Part shown: one piece after another, positions 44,976-53,447 of the stretch
How positions within the stretch are numbered: the first letter of the stretch is position 1
How the letters are laid out: the number at the start of each line of letters is the position of its first letter
Assembly: GCF_001183605.1 (NCBI RefSeq)
Contig: NZ_LFXJ01000010.1
Location: 62,001-126,000 of the forward strand
DNA: 64,000 nt
From: Lysinibacillus xylanilyticus
GTDB lineage: Bacteria; Bacillota; Bacilli; Bacillales_A; Planococcaceae
Direction: 5' to 3'
Notes under the pieces: generated by a model
Seen by the model: only the letters and a program-made list of their open reading frames with translations
Told to the model about the DNA's origin: nothing
Databases searched by the model: none
Position numbers and translations under genes: made by a program

Positions 44976-45155
44976 ATGAATGTAAATTGTTTCAAGTGTC
45001 AATATTTTAAAGTAACGTGGGACCCGCAAACTCCACGGGCCTGTGTAGCATATGGCTTTAAAACGAAGCAAATACCATCTGTTGTTGTTAAACAATCCTC
45101 TGGCACAGACTGTCTAAAATTTGTGCCAAAAGCAGAAAGTGGGAGAATGCAATGA
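44976..45155 (+). CDS. 59-aa two-CxxC small protein next to ung
   Basis: A short gene reading MNVNCFKCQYFKVTWDPQTP, then RACVAYGFKTKQIPSVVVKQ and SSGTDCLKFVPKAE. It has CFKC, a further C and DCL, four cysteines suited to a small zinc or redox site. Ribosome binding site GTGAGGG. Its stop overlaps the start of ywdI (ATGA). I recall similar short proteins next to ung in Bacillus cereus-group genomes, so it is likely real. Function unknown. Confidence 0.85.
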   Translation: MNVNCFKCQYFKVTWDPQTPRACVAYGFKTKQIPSVVVKQSSGTDCLKFVPKAESGRMQ

Positions 45156-45418
45156 TTCCTTATCAAGCCGTTATTCAACAACTTGAAAAACAATTACTTG
45201 GTGTCAAAAATACTGGCGACGAACAACAAATTCGTGAAGCCTTAACAGCAATCCGTGCATTATGTGATGTGGTATTAGACTCATCTGACGGCATCTCTAA
45301 AGCCCCGTTAAAACATGTGCCACAAATGCTAGTGTCAGAGCCGAAGCAAACAAGCTTATATACAGCAAAAATTGAAGAAGAAGACGGAGCAAATGGTGAT
45401 TCAATTTTTGACTTTTAA
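45152..45418 (+). CDS. ywdI: YwdI family protein (DUF5327)
   Basis: 88 aa, mostly helical: MIPYQAVIQQLEKQLLGVKN, then EALTAIRALCDVVLDSS. DUF5327 proteins are known only from Bacillales, next to ung. Translationally coupled to the preceding small gene by an ATGA overlap. Function unknown. Confidence 0.88.
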   Translation: MIPYQAVIQQLEKQLLGVKNTGDEQQIREALTAIRALCDVVLDSSDGISKAPLKHVPQMLVSEPKQTSLYTAKIEEEDGANGDSIFDF

Positions 45419-45419
45419 T

Positions 45420-45843
45420 TATCTTCATTTAGCGAAGACTCCCACCTCTGAAGGTGGCAAGATGAATGCGGATGTGGTTCCTTTTCAGTAGGTGTCCCAA
45501 CGCCTACTGAAATAGAAGAACCCAGTCTAAGAACGCCACGTCCTGTGGCAACGACTGAGTGACCAACATCATGCCGCTGACGCTTCGCTTTCGCGCAAAA
45601 GACATCTGTTGGCCCAAAGCTTCCGGGGATGTCACTGATTTTGACATGAATAAATACAAGGAAGTTAGCCTAAAATCTTCGCATCCTGCGAAAACGGCTA
45701 ACTGACCTGCATCGTGCAGGCCTAAGCACAATTCAAAATACGGACCATTGCTGCGCGAAAGTGTAGTGATGATGGAAAATATTTCTTGTAGTGAAAGCGA
45801 AGCGACAGCTACAATACGCCAAGGCGAAATTGATAAAAGGTAG
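45420..45843. repeat. Interspersed repeat copy G, long
   Basis: Fills the gap ywdI-ywdK. Contains CTACTGAAATAGAAGAACCCAG, nested hairpin 1 (outer stem 45523-45527 with 45553-45557, inner stem 45535-45539 with 45545-45549, loop GTCCT), the GACGCTTCGCTTTCGCGC unit, a second nested hairpin that is the inverse of copy A (GTTAGCC ... CTTCGCATCCTGCGAA ... GGCTAAC, about 45665-45705), GCCTGCACGATGCAGG-type palindrome and the terminal palindrome near 45822-45841. It looks like two elements joined head to head. Confidence 0.88.
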
Positions 45844-45853
45844 GGAAAATGAC

Positions 45854-46234
45854 ATGAAAAAATTTATCGTAACAGGTGCACTCCACGGCTTTTTAGCAGT
45901 GGCATTGGGTGCATTCGGTGCACATGCTTTAAAAGAGGTTCTAGACGATTATAGTCGCGGAATTTGGGAAACAGCCGTTCAGTACCAAATGTTTCATGCC
46001 ACTGCTTTACTTGTGATTGGCATATTGATGAGCTCGAAACTACTAGGTGAAGTAAAGCAGTTAAATTTAGCTGGAATCTTTTTTAACCTAGGTATTGTCT
46101 TCTTTTCTGGAAGCTTATATGTACTGGCAATCAGCGGCGTGAAAGTTCTAGGTGCCATCACACCAATTGGTGGTGTTCTATTTTTAGCTGGCTGGGTTCT
46201 AATTATAGTTTCTGCCCTTAAACATGCTCGATAA
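45854..46234 (+). CDS. ywdK: DUF423 membrane protein YwdK
   Basis: 126 aa with four membrane helices. MKKFIVTGALHGFLAVALGAFGAHALK is the standard DUF423 start. Unknown function. The ATG at 45854 is used because the family starts there; an in-frame upstream ATG at 45791 reads into the repeat. Confidence 0.9.
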   Translation: MKKFIVTGALHGFLAVALGAFGAHALKEVLDDYSRGIWETAVQYQMFHATALLVIGILMSSKLLGEVKQLNLAGIFFNLGIVFFSGSLYVLAISGVKVLGAITPIGGVLFLAGWVLIIVSALKHAR

Positions 46235-46447
46235 AAGTTGAATATACAAAGTTACTCCTTTGCACTATGTGTGAGGGAGTTTTTGTTTTTAGAAACTACT
46301 AGTAATGGATCAAGAGAATTTTTCTTCGTAATGAACAATATAATTACTATAGAAAGGATAGTTTTAATTCCTATTGTTTTTGTAAGGATTTATAGTACAC
46401 TGTTATTATCAAATAAGTTCGACAAATCGGAAGTGAGGTTTTGTGAT

Positions 46448-47623
46448 ATGGAGAAGCTTTTTACTTTGCTAGATAATAATTATGATGAAATGGTAGCGAT
46501 TCGTCGTCATCTACATGAATATCCGGAAGTATCCTTTGAGGAAGTGGAAACTCCAGCGTATCTAGCTGCTTTTCATCGTGCGCTCGGACATGAGGTTCGT
46601 GAGCATGTAGGTGAACGTGGTGTTGTTGCTACTTTACGGGGAGGGAAGCCAGGTAAAACAGTGGCGTTGCGTGCTGATTTTGATGCACTGGCAATTCAGG
46701 AGGAAAATGAAGTCCCTTATAAGTCAAAAGTAGATGGTAAAATGCATGCATGTGGACATGATGGTCATACTGCAACATTACTAGGGCTTGCTAAAGCACT
46801 TAATGCAATAAAGGATGACATTGCAGGCAATGTAGTATTTATCCATCAGCATGCAGAAGAAATGGCACCAGGTGGGGCAAAGCCTATGATTGAAGATGGC
46901 TGTCTAGATGGGGTAGATGTTATTTTCGGTACACATTTATGGGCACCAACACCGTTAGGGGATATATTGGTGAGAGATGGAGCAATTATGGCTGCTGCGG
47001 ATAAAGTGGAAATTACGATTCATGGCAAAGGTGGTCACGGTGCGGAACCTCATCATTCTATTGATGCAGTTACTCTTGCTTCACAGTTTGTAGTCAATGC
47101 ACAGCAGATTATATCTCGTCGTATTGATCCATTAAAATCAGCCGTCTTAACAATTGGTCATTTGGAGGCGATTAATCCTTTCAATGTTATTGCCGAACGG
47201 GTAGTATTAGCTGGAACAGTCCGTACTTTTGAAGAGCAGGTACGAAAACAATTGGAGCAAGAACTTGAGGCCGTTTTGAATGCCACTTGTTTGGCTTTTG
47301 GTGCAAGCTATGATTATCGTTATACAAGAGGCTACCCACCTGTTTACAACCATGTGAAAGAAACGGAATTTATTGCACAACTTGCAGCAGATGTACCAGG
47401 AGTAGAAAATATTATAACGTGCCCACCATTTATGATTGGAGAGGACTTTGCGTATTATTTAGAGAATGTACCAGGTACATTTTTCTTCACAGGTGCTAAA
47501 AAGCCAGAGTGGGAAGTGGCATATCCTCACCATCATGCACGCTTTGACTTTGATGAACGTGCAATGTTGATTGCTGCCAAAACATTAGGAAAAGCAACAT
47601 TGCAGTTTTTACAAGAAAATTAA
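46448..47623 (+). CDS. M20 family amidohydrolase
   Basis: 391 aa metal-dependent hydrolase of the N-acyl-amino-acid/hippurate/IAA-amino-acid hydrolase group. Metal ligands visible: KMHACGHDGHTA, the HQHAEE segment, and HHHARFDFDE near the end; KGGHGAEPHHSIDAV is the dimerisation-domain His. The ATG at 46448 is chosen; an in-frame extension to 46238 encodes unconserved sequence. The substrate is probably an N-acyl amino acid. Single gene with strong terminator. Confidence 0.92.
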   Translation: MEKLFTLLDNNYDEMVAIRRHLHEYPEVSFEEVETPAYLAAFHRALGHEVREHVGERGVVATLRGGKPGKTVALRADFDALAIQEENEVPYKSKVDGKMHACGHDGHTATLLGLAKALNAIKDDIAGNVVFIHQHAEEMAPGGAKPMIEDGCLDGVDVIFGTHLWAPTPLGDILVRDGAIMAAADKVEITIHGKGGHGAEPHHSIDAVTLASQFVVNAQQIISRRIDPLKSAVLTIGHLEAINPFNVIAERVVLAGTVRTFEEQVRKQLEQELEAVLNATCLAFGASYDYRYTRGYPPVYNHVKETEFIAQLAADVPGVENIITCPPFMIGEDFAYYLENVPGTFFFTGAKKPEWEVAYPHHHARFDFDERAMLIAAKTLGKATLQFLQEN

Positions 47624-47656
47624 TAACAAGCTCTCCCCAAGGCTTGAGCTTTACAT

Positions 47657-47700
47657 AAAAATTGGCATGCTAGGAGGTATCCTAACATGCCAATTTTTTC
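47657..47700 (+). terminator. Terminator of the M20 hydrolase gene
   Basis: Stem 47657-47674 with 47679-47696 (one mismatch), then six T. The following 215 bases to gerQ hold nothing I recognise. Confidence 0.9.
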
Positions 47701-47915
47701 GATTTAATGGCAAATATCCAAGTAGATTCCTCTTTTTCATTCGAAAAACGTTTACGACGCAAACAAGGATACGAAACCCAATTTGGAGTCTAGCGAAACA
47801 TGCAATGCAACGTTGCTCATTGATTTTGCTCTTTTCTTACTCTCACATTTAGAGGAGTGGAGTTTTACCATATAAGAAAATATGAATTAGAAGACTTTTG
47901 AAAAGTTCACTTCAA

Positions 47916-48257
47916 TTATGGATTTTGGTTAAAATAAGCCATTTCTTCATCATATTCAGCAAAATCAAAGTAAATCATTGGGAATAGGAAACGATGATTC
48001 GATTTGAGTTCACGTAAAATAACATGGTCTCGACCAGCAGCTTCTACAACGCCTCGCACTATTTTCGTGTTTTTTCCTGGCTCAACCGCATGCTCGAAGG
48101 AAAAATGGAAAGTACCAGGCTTTCCGCGATTCAAACGAAAAATATTTTCAATATACGATTGCTCCCGTCCAGGTGGTCGTGCTCCAGTCGTCTGTGGAGG
48201 CATTACCTGTGGAGGCATTTGTTGTTGCGTTGTCGGTGTCCAATAATAAGGCATCAT
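47916..48257 (-). CDS. gerQ: Spore coat protein GerQ
   Basis: 113 aa. N-terminal Pro/Gln-rich region (TTQQQMPPQVMPPQTTG) followed by the GerQ domain: QSYIENIFRLNRGKPGTFHF, VEAAGRDHVILREL, RFLFPMIYFDFAEYDEEMAY. GerQ is a spore coat protein cross-linked by transglutaminase and needed to place CwlJ for cortex breakdown on germination. It follows the cwlJ gene by 21 bases; same operon. Confidence 0.93.
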   Translation of the reverse strand: MMPYYWTPTTQQQMPPQVMPPQTTGARPPGREQSYIENIFRLNRGKPGTFHFSFEHAVEPGKNTKIVRGVVEAAGRDHVILRELKSNHRFLFPMIYFDFAEYDEEMAYFNQNP

Positions 48258-48278
48258 AAGTTATCAACCTTCTTTCTT

Positions 48279-48703
48279 TTAGATTTGAGGACAATCTTCT
48301 TCGGTTGGCGAGAAGAAGCAATGTGCTTTGAATCTTCCCGTGTTCCACTGACTATACCATTGTGCTGGACAATCTCCTTCAGGTCTGAAAAACCAAAGCG
48401 AACGAGTCGCCGAATGGAATCTTTCGCCTTGAATAGCTCTCTTCGCTAATCGAAGGCCTTGATCACGTGCTCGCTGATAAAAATAGCTTTTTTGTGTCGC
48501 TTCAAAGGCCCCAGGACGCTGAAAAAGCATTTGTTCAATTGTACGAACATCCGTAAAATCTAAACAATCGGCTCGTACACGATTGACGCCAACATTGCCG
48601 ACCATTAGCAACCTAAATTTCCTTCACCTTCTGCCTCAGAGCGCATAAGCCTTGCAAGCATGGCTGTTTGTGCATCATTCGTCTTTATAACGGCGATTTT
48701 CAC
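48279..48703 (-). pseudogene. cwlJ: cwlJ with a one-base frameshift
   Basis: Two frames together give a complete CwlJ (cell wall hydrolase acting on the spore cortex). From the GTG at 48703 (AGGAGGAG in front) one frame reads VKTND-like start AQTAMLARLMRSEAEGEGNLG and hits a stop at once; the next frame, from 48611, continues LMVGNVGVNRVRADC ... SYFYQRARDQG ... FRPEGDCPAQWY to the normal end. The total is 425 bases, one short of 142 codons, the usual CwlJ length. A single base appears missing near 48610-48613. Real mutation or sequencing error. Confidence 0.85.
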
Positions 48704-48854
48704 TCCTCCTCGCAGACAGTATATGCATGATGGTATTGTAGACATGTTCAATTTTAATGAAAGAAATTCACAATTAAAAAATGCTAAGCATATATTAGTA
48801 ATAACGAGTAGTCTGAAAAAGAGGGACGGCTTTTAAAAAAAATTTCAACACCAA

Positions 48855-49142
48855 ACATATGTCATGTAAATGGAGTGGGGTTGGGTGACTCCTTGTGAAT
48901 CAGCAATAGAGGAACGAAGGCTAAAACCATCACGTCCTGTGATCACGCCTTCGTGACCAACTTCGGTGTTGCTGCCGCTTCGCTTTCGCGCAAAAAACAT
49001 CTGTTGGCCCGAGACCCGAGACCCTAGAGCGCAGCTGCTGCTACGCTCTCAGAGAAAACATTTTTTACCCCTACGCCCTGAGGAAACCTCCTGGCCGGAA
49101 CGGAAATCAACCCCACGTTATGGTGATCAGCCTAAATTTTAT
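48855..49142. repeat. Interspersed repeat copy H
   Basis: Contains the nested hairpin (outer stem 48914-48921 with 48947-48954, inner stem 48929-48933 with 48939-48943, loop GTCCT), the GCCGCTTCGCTTTCGCGC unit, CATCTGTTGGCCC, and CCTGGCCGGAACGGAAATCAACCC-type end (the inverse of the start of copy D). The rest of the gap to 49230 is AT-rich. Confidence 0.85.
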
Positions 49143-49230
49143 AAAAATGGATAAAGAGAGAATAGAAAATATAATGGGGAACATGGGAAAGAAATTGCAT
49201 GTGTAGTGAATACATGTGAGGTGACAAGGT

Positions 49231-49401
49231 ATGGAGATTGGTGTTTGGGTAGGTATTTTGATAAGTGCAGTGCTGGCATTTTTAGTAGGGAGTTTTTACG
49301 GACAGCCACTCCATTGGTATCTATTTATATTAATAATCGTAGTAGGATTTTTCATTAATACGATAATATTAATTTTGAAGGTTAAGGATGAAAGGTCTTA
49401 A
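49231..49401 (+). CDS. Small membrane protein, 56 aa (paralogue 1)
   Basis: MEIGVWVGILISAVLAFLVG, then SFYGQPLHWYLFILIIVVGF and FINTIILILKVKDERS. Two membrane helices joined by a short YGQPLHWY turn. Clearly related to the 60-aa protein at 49570, which has EYYHQPYNWY at the same place and ends FIHTIILILES. Ribosome binding site GAGGTG. Own terminator. Unknown function. Confidence 0.8.
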   Translation: MEIGVWVGILISAVLAFLVGSFYGQPLHWYLFILIIVVGFFINTIILILKVKDERS

Positions 49402-49411
49402 GGTGAGAAAA

Positions 49412-49456
49412 ATAAGAAAGTGTCATCGTAGTGGATGACACTTTCTTATTTTTTTG
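49412..49456 (+). terminator. Terminator after small membrane gene 1
   Basis: Perfect long stem 49412-49426 with 49435-49449, then T-run. Confidence 0.92.
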
Positions 49457-49569
49457 TTAAATTTTTTTGAATAAGTAGATAATATCTAATGTTTTGCAAG
49501 TATATTAAAAATAAACTGTGACATACTAAAGTGGAAATTTATTTTTTGCTTTCATGAAGGAGTGTTACA

Positions 49570-49752
49570 ATGCAGACTTTTGGTACATTTGTAGCAATTA
49601 TCATAAGTGCATTCATAGCAATTGGTATAGCAGAATACTATCATCAACCATATAATTGGTATTTAGTTTTCCTTATGATTCTAACTGGTTTTTTTATTCA
49701 TACAATTATTTTAATATTGGAATCAGAGAACAGCGAAGAAAATGAATATTAA
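49570..49752 (+). CDS. Small membrane protein, 60 aa (paralogue 2)
   Basis: MQTFGTFVAIIISAFIAIGI, then AEYYHQPYNWYLVFLMIL and TGFFIHTIILILESENSEE. Same two-helix layout as the neighbour at 49231, with an acidic instead of a mixed tail. Ribosome binding site AAGGAG. Tandem duplicate genes each with their own promoter gap and terminator. Confidence 0.82.
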   Translation: MQTFGTFVAIIISAFIAIGIAEYYHQPYNWYLVFLMILTGFFIHTIILILESENSEENEY

Positions 49753-49788
49753 AAAATGCGAGTCCGCTACAATGGACTCGCATTTTTA
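49752..49788 (+). terminator. Terminator after small membrane gene 2
   Basis: Stem of 13-14 bp (AAATGCGAGTCC with GGACTCGCATTT), loop of eight bases, T-run. Confidence 0.92.
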
Positions 49789-50015
49789 TCTTCATTCAGC
49801 AGAAGACTCCCACCTCATGAAGTCAGTGAGATGAAAGCCGATGTGGTTCCTTTTCCAAACATCTACTGAAATAGAGGAACTCAGGCTAAAAACTTCACAT
49901 CCTGTAAAAACACCTGAGTGGTCAACCTCGTGCCGCTGACGCTTCACTTTCGCGCAAAAAACATTTGTTGGCCAAAAGCCTCCGGACGTAATTACGCCAA
50001 GGCGAAATTGATATT
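49789..50015. repeat. Interspersed repeat copy I
   Basis: ATCTTCATTCAGC end, GACTCCCACCTC, CTACTGAAATAGAGGAAC, nested hairpin (outer stem 49879-49885 with 49913-49919, inner stem 49894-49898 with 49904-49908 with one mismatch, loop ATCCT), GACGCTTCACTTTCGCGC, TTTGTTGGCC, CCTCCGGACG and the terminal palindrome 49990-50009. Close to a full-length element from end to end. Confidence 0.88.
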
Positions 50016-50025
50016 TAAAAGCGTT

Positions 50026-50775
50026 TTAGACAGTTAAGAATTTCACTAGTTTTTCGTTATCAAGAAGGTTACCAACGAAGAATGCACCGAACTCACCGTA
50101 GCGAGCTGAAACTTCATCAAAACGCATTTCATATACTAATTTTTTGAATTGTAATACGTCATCTGCGAATAGTGTTACGCCCCATTCGTGATCGTCGAAG
50201 CCAACAGAACCAGTAATGATTTGTTTAACTTTACCAGCATAGCCACGACCAATCATACCGTGAGAACGCATTAGAGATTTGCGTTCATCCATTGAAAGCA
50301 TATACCAGTTGTCATTGCCTTGACGACGCTTATCCATTGGATAGAAGCATACATGCTTAGCACGTGGAAGTTCAGGATATAGACGAGCTCGCACATGTGG
50401 GTTTTGGTAAGGATCTTCGTCTGAATCACCTGCTAAATAGTTAGAAAGCTCAACAACAGATACATATGAATATGTAGGAATTGTAAAATCAGCAATCGCC
50501 AATTTATTGAATTCAGCTTCAAGCTCTTGTAGCTCTTCCATTGTTTCGCGTAATGTCATAATCATAAAGTCAGCTTTTTGACCAACAATTGCGTAAAATG
50601 CATGGGCACCTGTTTTAGCGATATCAGCCTCGTTTAATTTTTCTAAATACGCAATGAATTCTTCTACTGCTGCTTGGCGTTCCTCAGCAGAAACTAGTTT
50701 CCATGAAGCCCAGTCGATTGAGCGGAAATCATGTAAAGCGTACCAACCATCTAAAGTAATTGCTGCTTCATTCAT
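50026..50775 (-). CDS. hemQ: Coproheme decarboxylase HemQ
   Basis: 249 aa chlorite-dismutase-like protein that turns coproheme into heme b in Gram-positive bacteria. Key residues are in place: Y145 and K149 in FYPMDKR, and the proximal H172 in SHGMIGR. Start at 50775 with AAGGAG 11 bases before. In Bacillus subtilis the neighbour is pta; here there is no pta beside it. Confidence 0.95.
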   Translation of the reverse strand: MNEAAITLDGWYALHDFRSIDWASWKLVSAEERQAAVEEFIAYLEKLNEADIAKTGAHAFYAIVGQKADFMIMTLRETMEELQELEAEFNKLAIADFTIPTYSYVSVVELSNYLAGDSDEDPYQNPHVRARLYPELPRAKHVCFYPMDKRRQGNDNWYMLSMDERKSLMRSHGMIGRGYAGKVKQIITGSVGFDDHEWGVTLFADDVLQFKKLVYEMRFDEVSARYGEFGAFFVGNLLDNEKLVKFLTV

Positions 50776-50932
50776 TATTAAAAACACTCCTTTATAAGTG
50801 AATACCATTCAAATTTCAGTTTATCATAGTTTGTACAAAATCCCTAAGTTCATGATAGCATTTCACGAATTTGACACCTTCCATAGATAATGTATTCTAA
50901 AGAGAATAGATGTAAATAGAGGAGCTCCAATC

Positions 50933-51766
50933 ATGAAAAGTATTTTACAACAGCCAATTTGGCGTTTTTACGATCAATCCATTAGCGCGAAGCAAAGATC
51001 GCCACTTGAATCCTTCGCAACCGACGATACTTTATGTCAGCTAGTTGGGCAATTAGCTTCTCCACCAACTATTCGTACATGGGTACATGATGCATCTGTT
51101 GTGCTTGGTATTCAGGATCACCGTTTACCATATGTGCAGCAGGGCATGGACTTACTCAAAGAACGTGGCTATCATCCTATTGTACGAAATTCAGGCGGAT
51201 TAGCAGTTGTGCTTGATGAAGGTGTATTAAATATTTCAATTGTTTTATCTGAACAAACGGAAGCGCTAAGCATTAATGATGGCTATGATGTAATGGTAGC
51301 TCTAGTAAAAGGATTGTTCCCTGAAGTAGCGGATAAAATTGAAGCCTATGAAATTGTAGGATCCTATTGCCCAGGTTCCTATGATTTAAGTATTGAAGGA
51401 AAGAAATTTGCCGGTATTTCTCAAAGACGTTTACGTCAAGGGGCAGCCGTGCAAATATATTTATGTATAGAAGGAAGCGGTTCAGATCGAGCTGCACTCA
51501 TTCGTGACTTTTATAATGAAAGTCTAAGAGGAGAGGAAACAAAATTTACGTATCCTAACATTGTCCCTGATGTGATGGCCTCATTATCCGAACTAATTGA
51601 TGCATCATTAACAGTGGAAGCCGTTGGGATCCGTTTACAGCAGCTTCTTCACAATATGGCGGAAGAAATTCGAGTTGAATCTTTTCATGATGAAGAATTA
51701 ACACTATATGCGTTTTATTTACAACGTGTTTTAGAACGTAATAAGAAAATGCTTGAACAAAAGTGA
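50933..51766 (+). CDS. lipL: Octanoyl-[GcvH]:protein N-octanoyltransferase LipL
   Basis: 277 aa of the lipoate ligase/octanoyltransferase fold. RNSGGLAVVLDEGVLNIS, the catalytic Cys C146 in SYCPGSYDLS, and the lysine K158 in GKKFAGISQRR are present. LipL moves octanoyl groups from the GcvH protein to the E2 subunits of oxo-acid dehydrogenases. Divergent from hemQ, as part of the conserved ywf region. Confidence 0.93.
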   Translation: MKSILQQPIWRFYDQSISAKQRSPLESFATDDTLCQLVGQLASPPTIRTWVHDASVVLGIQDHRLPYVQQGMDLLKERGYHPIVRNSGGLAVVLDEGVLNISIVLSEQTEALSINDGYDVMVALVKGLFPEVADKIEAYEIVGSYCPGSYDLSIEGKKFAGISQRRLRQGAAVQIYLCIEGSGSDRAALIRDFYNESLRGEETKFTYPNIVPDVMASLSELIDASLTVEAVGIRLQQLLHNMAEEIRVESFHDEELTLYAFYLQRVLERNKKMLEQK

Positions 51767-51807
51767 AGTTAAACTTTAATCAGTGAACGCGAGATAGATT
51801 GTTTCAA

Positions 51808-51841
51808 AGAAAAAAGCGATGCTGCTAATTAAGCGCATCGC
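51808..51841 (-). terminator. Terminator of rsfA
   Basis: Minus-strand stem 51841-51835 with 51822-51816 followed by a run of U; includes the rsfA stop codon. Confidence 0.75.
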
Positions 51842-52472
51842 CATTTTCTTGTGTATAAGGGCTACTTACAACAAGATTTCCGTTTTTCTCCATTTTGAAA
51901 ACAGGTGCAATTCGTTCTTCCTCTTCATCTAGTGTTACTAGTCGTCTAGCACGGTTCATAATTTGAACAAATTGCTCGTAATCTTTTCGAATAGCTCTAT
52001 TTTCCTCTTCTAGCTGTGTAATTGTTTTCTCTAGTTTTTTATTTTTCTCAGATGTTACGTGTACTAGTTGTCTCCATTTTGCAGACTCATTACCTATTTC
52101 ACCAGAGTGTTGTAAACGTAGTAAATAGGCTATAACAATATCAAGATTTAATGCAGATAAAGGAATTGATTTGCCCTCTGCAGCACTACTATTAACTGTA
52201 AACATACTAGAAGCACGGCGTCTTGCTGGAGCTCCTAATACTCGCATTCTTTCTTTTCGTTCTTTTTTTGCTTCTGATAATTGTTCCTCGAATTCTTTAC
52301 GAACAACAGCATTCCAACGAAAACCACATGCAGCAGCAGTACGATTTAAAGCATCACCAGCTTCTTCAAAGGCATTTAATTGTGTACTACCTTCCGTCAC
52401 ATGGCGAATTACCGCCTCTGCTAATAATTCATCGTTTTCTTCTAACCAAGCATCTTGTCTTATTTTACTCAT
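51825..52472 (-). CDS. rsfA: Prespore-specific regulator RsfA
   Basis: 215 aa. N-terminal Myb/SANT-like domain: [19 protein letters not shown], then [20 protein letters not shown] and [12 protein letters not shown], the RsfA/YlbO pattern; C-terminal coiled coil ([19 protein letters not shown]). RsfA tunes sigma-F/sigma-G gene expression in the forespore. Ribosome binding site GGGAGG. Position next to lipL matches Bacillus subtilis ywfN. Confidence 0.92.
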   Translation of the reverse strand: MSKIRQDAWLEENDELLAEAVIRHVTEGSTQLNAFEEAGDALNRTAAACGFRWNAVVRKEFEEQLSEAKKERKERMRVLGAPARRRASSMFTVNSSAAEGKSIPLSALNLDIVIAYLLRLQHSGEIGNESAKWRQLVHVTSEKNKKLEKTITQLEEENRAIRKDYEQFVQIMNRARRLVTLDEEEERIAPVFKMEKNGNLVVSSPYTQENGDALN

Positions 52473-52667
52473 ATTTAAATCCTCCCACCTTTATTTGGAA
52501 CTTTTATTTACAACTAGCATGACCAATCTTTTAACCTTTTATTCATCTATGTGAAAGGAATTATGCTTGAATACAAGGGGAAAAATGCGATACAATACCC
52601 GATGTAGGTTTGTACGTATGCTACATACTTAAATATGTGAAAGTCATACGTTCCATAGAAACGACTT

Positions 52668-52865
52668 TTTGAATCAATTTTGCCTCGGCATAATTGCGTC
52701 CGGAATCGGCTTTGTGCTTGCACAAAGAACTCCATTCTGATTCCGTGACATCCGCCGGAGGCTTTAACTTCTTTCAGCGGATGATTGGATACCCGCTCTG
52801 AAAAGAGATTAAAAAACGCATTCATTTCACCACCTATAGAGGTGGGAGACTTTCAGCTGAAAGAA
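52668..52865. repeat. Interspersed repeat copy J
   Basis: Terminal palindrome 52676-52695, GCGTCCGGAATCGGCTTTGTGC, TTCTGATTCCGTGAC-ATCCGCCGGAGGC module, then CTTTCAGCGGATG and a palindromic end (AACTTCTTTCAGC ... GCTGAAAGAAGTT). No nested hairpin, like copy B, of which it is roughly the inverse. Confidence 0.85.
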
Positions 52866-52902
52866 GTTACAAAAATACTATATAGAAAGGGTTGTTGACA
52901 AA

Positions 52903-53127
52903 ATGGCAAACGAATTCAAAGTTTGCGATGAATGTCAGGCCGTTAACTTAAAAACGTTAATTCCAAAATTAAAGGAAATCGATCCTGATGCAACCATCGA
53001 AATTGGCTGTCATTCCTATTGTGGCCCAGGACGTAAAAAAACATTTACCTTTGTAAATAGCCGTCCTGTTGCTGCATTAACGGAAGAAGAACTAATGGAA
53101 AAGGTTTTAGCAAAGTTAAAAAAATAA
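52903..53127 (+). CDS. DUF1450 protein
   Basis: 74 aa: [20 protein letters not shown], then [20 protein letters not shown]. Two Cys pairs (CDEC and C-x4-C) suit a small iron-sulfur or zinc site. The DUF1450/YuzB group is common in Bacilli without known function. Own terminator at 53134-53182. Confidence 0.88.
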   Translation: MANEFKVCDECQAVNLKTLIPKLKEIDPDATIEIGCHSYCGPGRKKTFTFVNSRPVAALTEEELMEKVLAKLKK

Positions 53128-53133
53128 GTAAAA

Positions 53134-53182
53134 CAAAACGCTATCTTCACTAGTCTAGTTGGAGATAGTTTTTGTTTTTTTT
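53134..53182 (+). terminator. Terminator of the DUF1450 gene
   Basis: Interrupted stem (CTATCT with AGATAG, outer AAAAC with GTTTT) followed by a long T-run. Confidence 0.7.
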
Positions 53183-53202
53183 TGCATTATTAATATTTAC
53201 TG

Positions 53203-53292
53203 ATAGAAGAATTAGAGCGAAGGATAGAATCGTTGAAGCGATGGATAGAAGAGTCAGAGCGACGGATAGAACCATCGAAGTGACGGAAAACT
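53203..53292. repeat. 21-bp-period array, core GGATAGAA
   Basis: Four units of 21 bp of the type TTGAAGCGATGGATAGAAGAG, the same consensus as the array at 4985. Confidence 0.85.
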
Positions 53293-53447
53293 ATCCGTCG
53301 CATGGGAATTAGGTCAATAGAATCCTAAATTAAGACGAGAATACAGCGAGTTAGGTTGATAGTCTCTATAATTAAAAGGAAATATGTATGCTAGTCCTAT
53401 ATTTATCGCATATAATAGAACAAATAAGAAACGGGGGTGCTGTACAA

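Noticed and set aside
45504-45731. Minus-strand frame and similar frames in other repeats (11061-11255, 43845-44039, 52547-52825, 48966-49154)
   Set aside because: They lie within the interspersed repeat copies, differ in frame between copies and have no start signals.
47667-47852. 61-residue plus-strand frame after the M20 hydrolase
   Set aside because: Starts inside the terminator stem and shows no recognisable domain.
48279-48611. Shortened CwlJ starting at the TTG at 48611 as a normal gene
   Set aside because: It lacks the N-terminal part that is present one frame away with a proper ribosome binding site, so a frameshifted full gene explains the data better.
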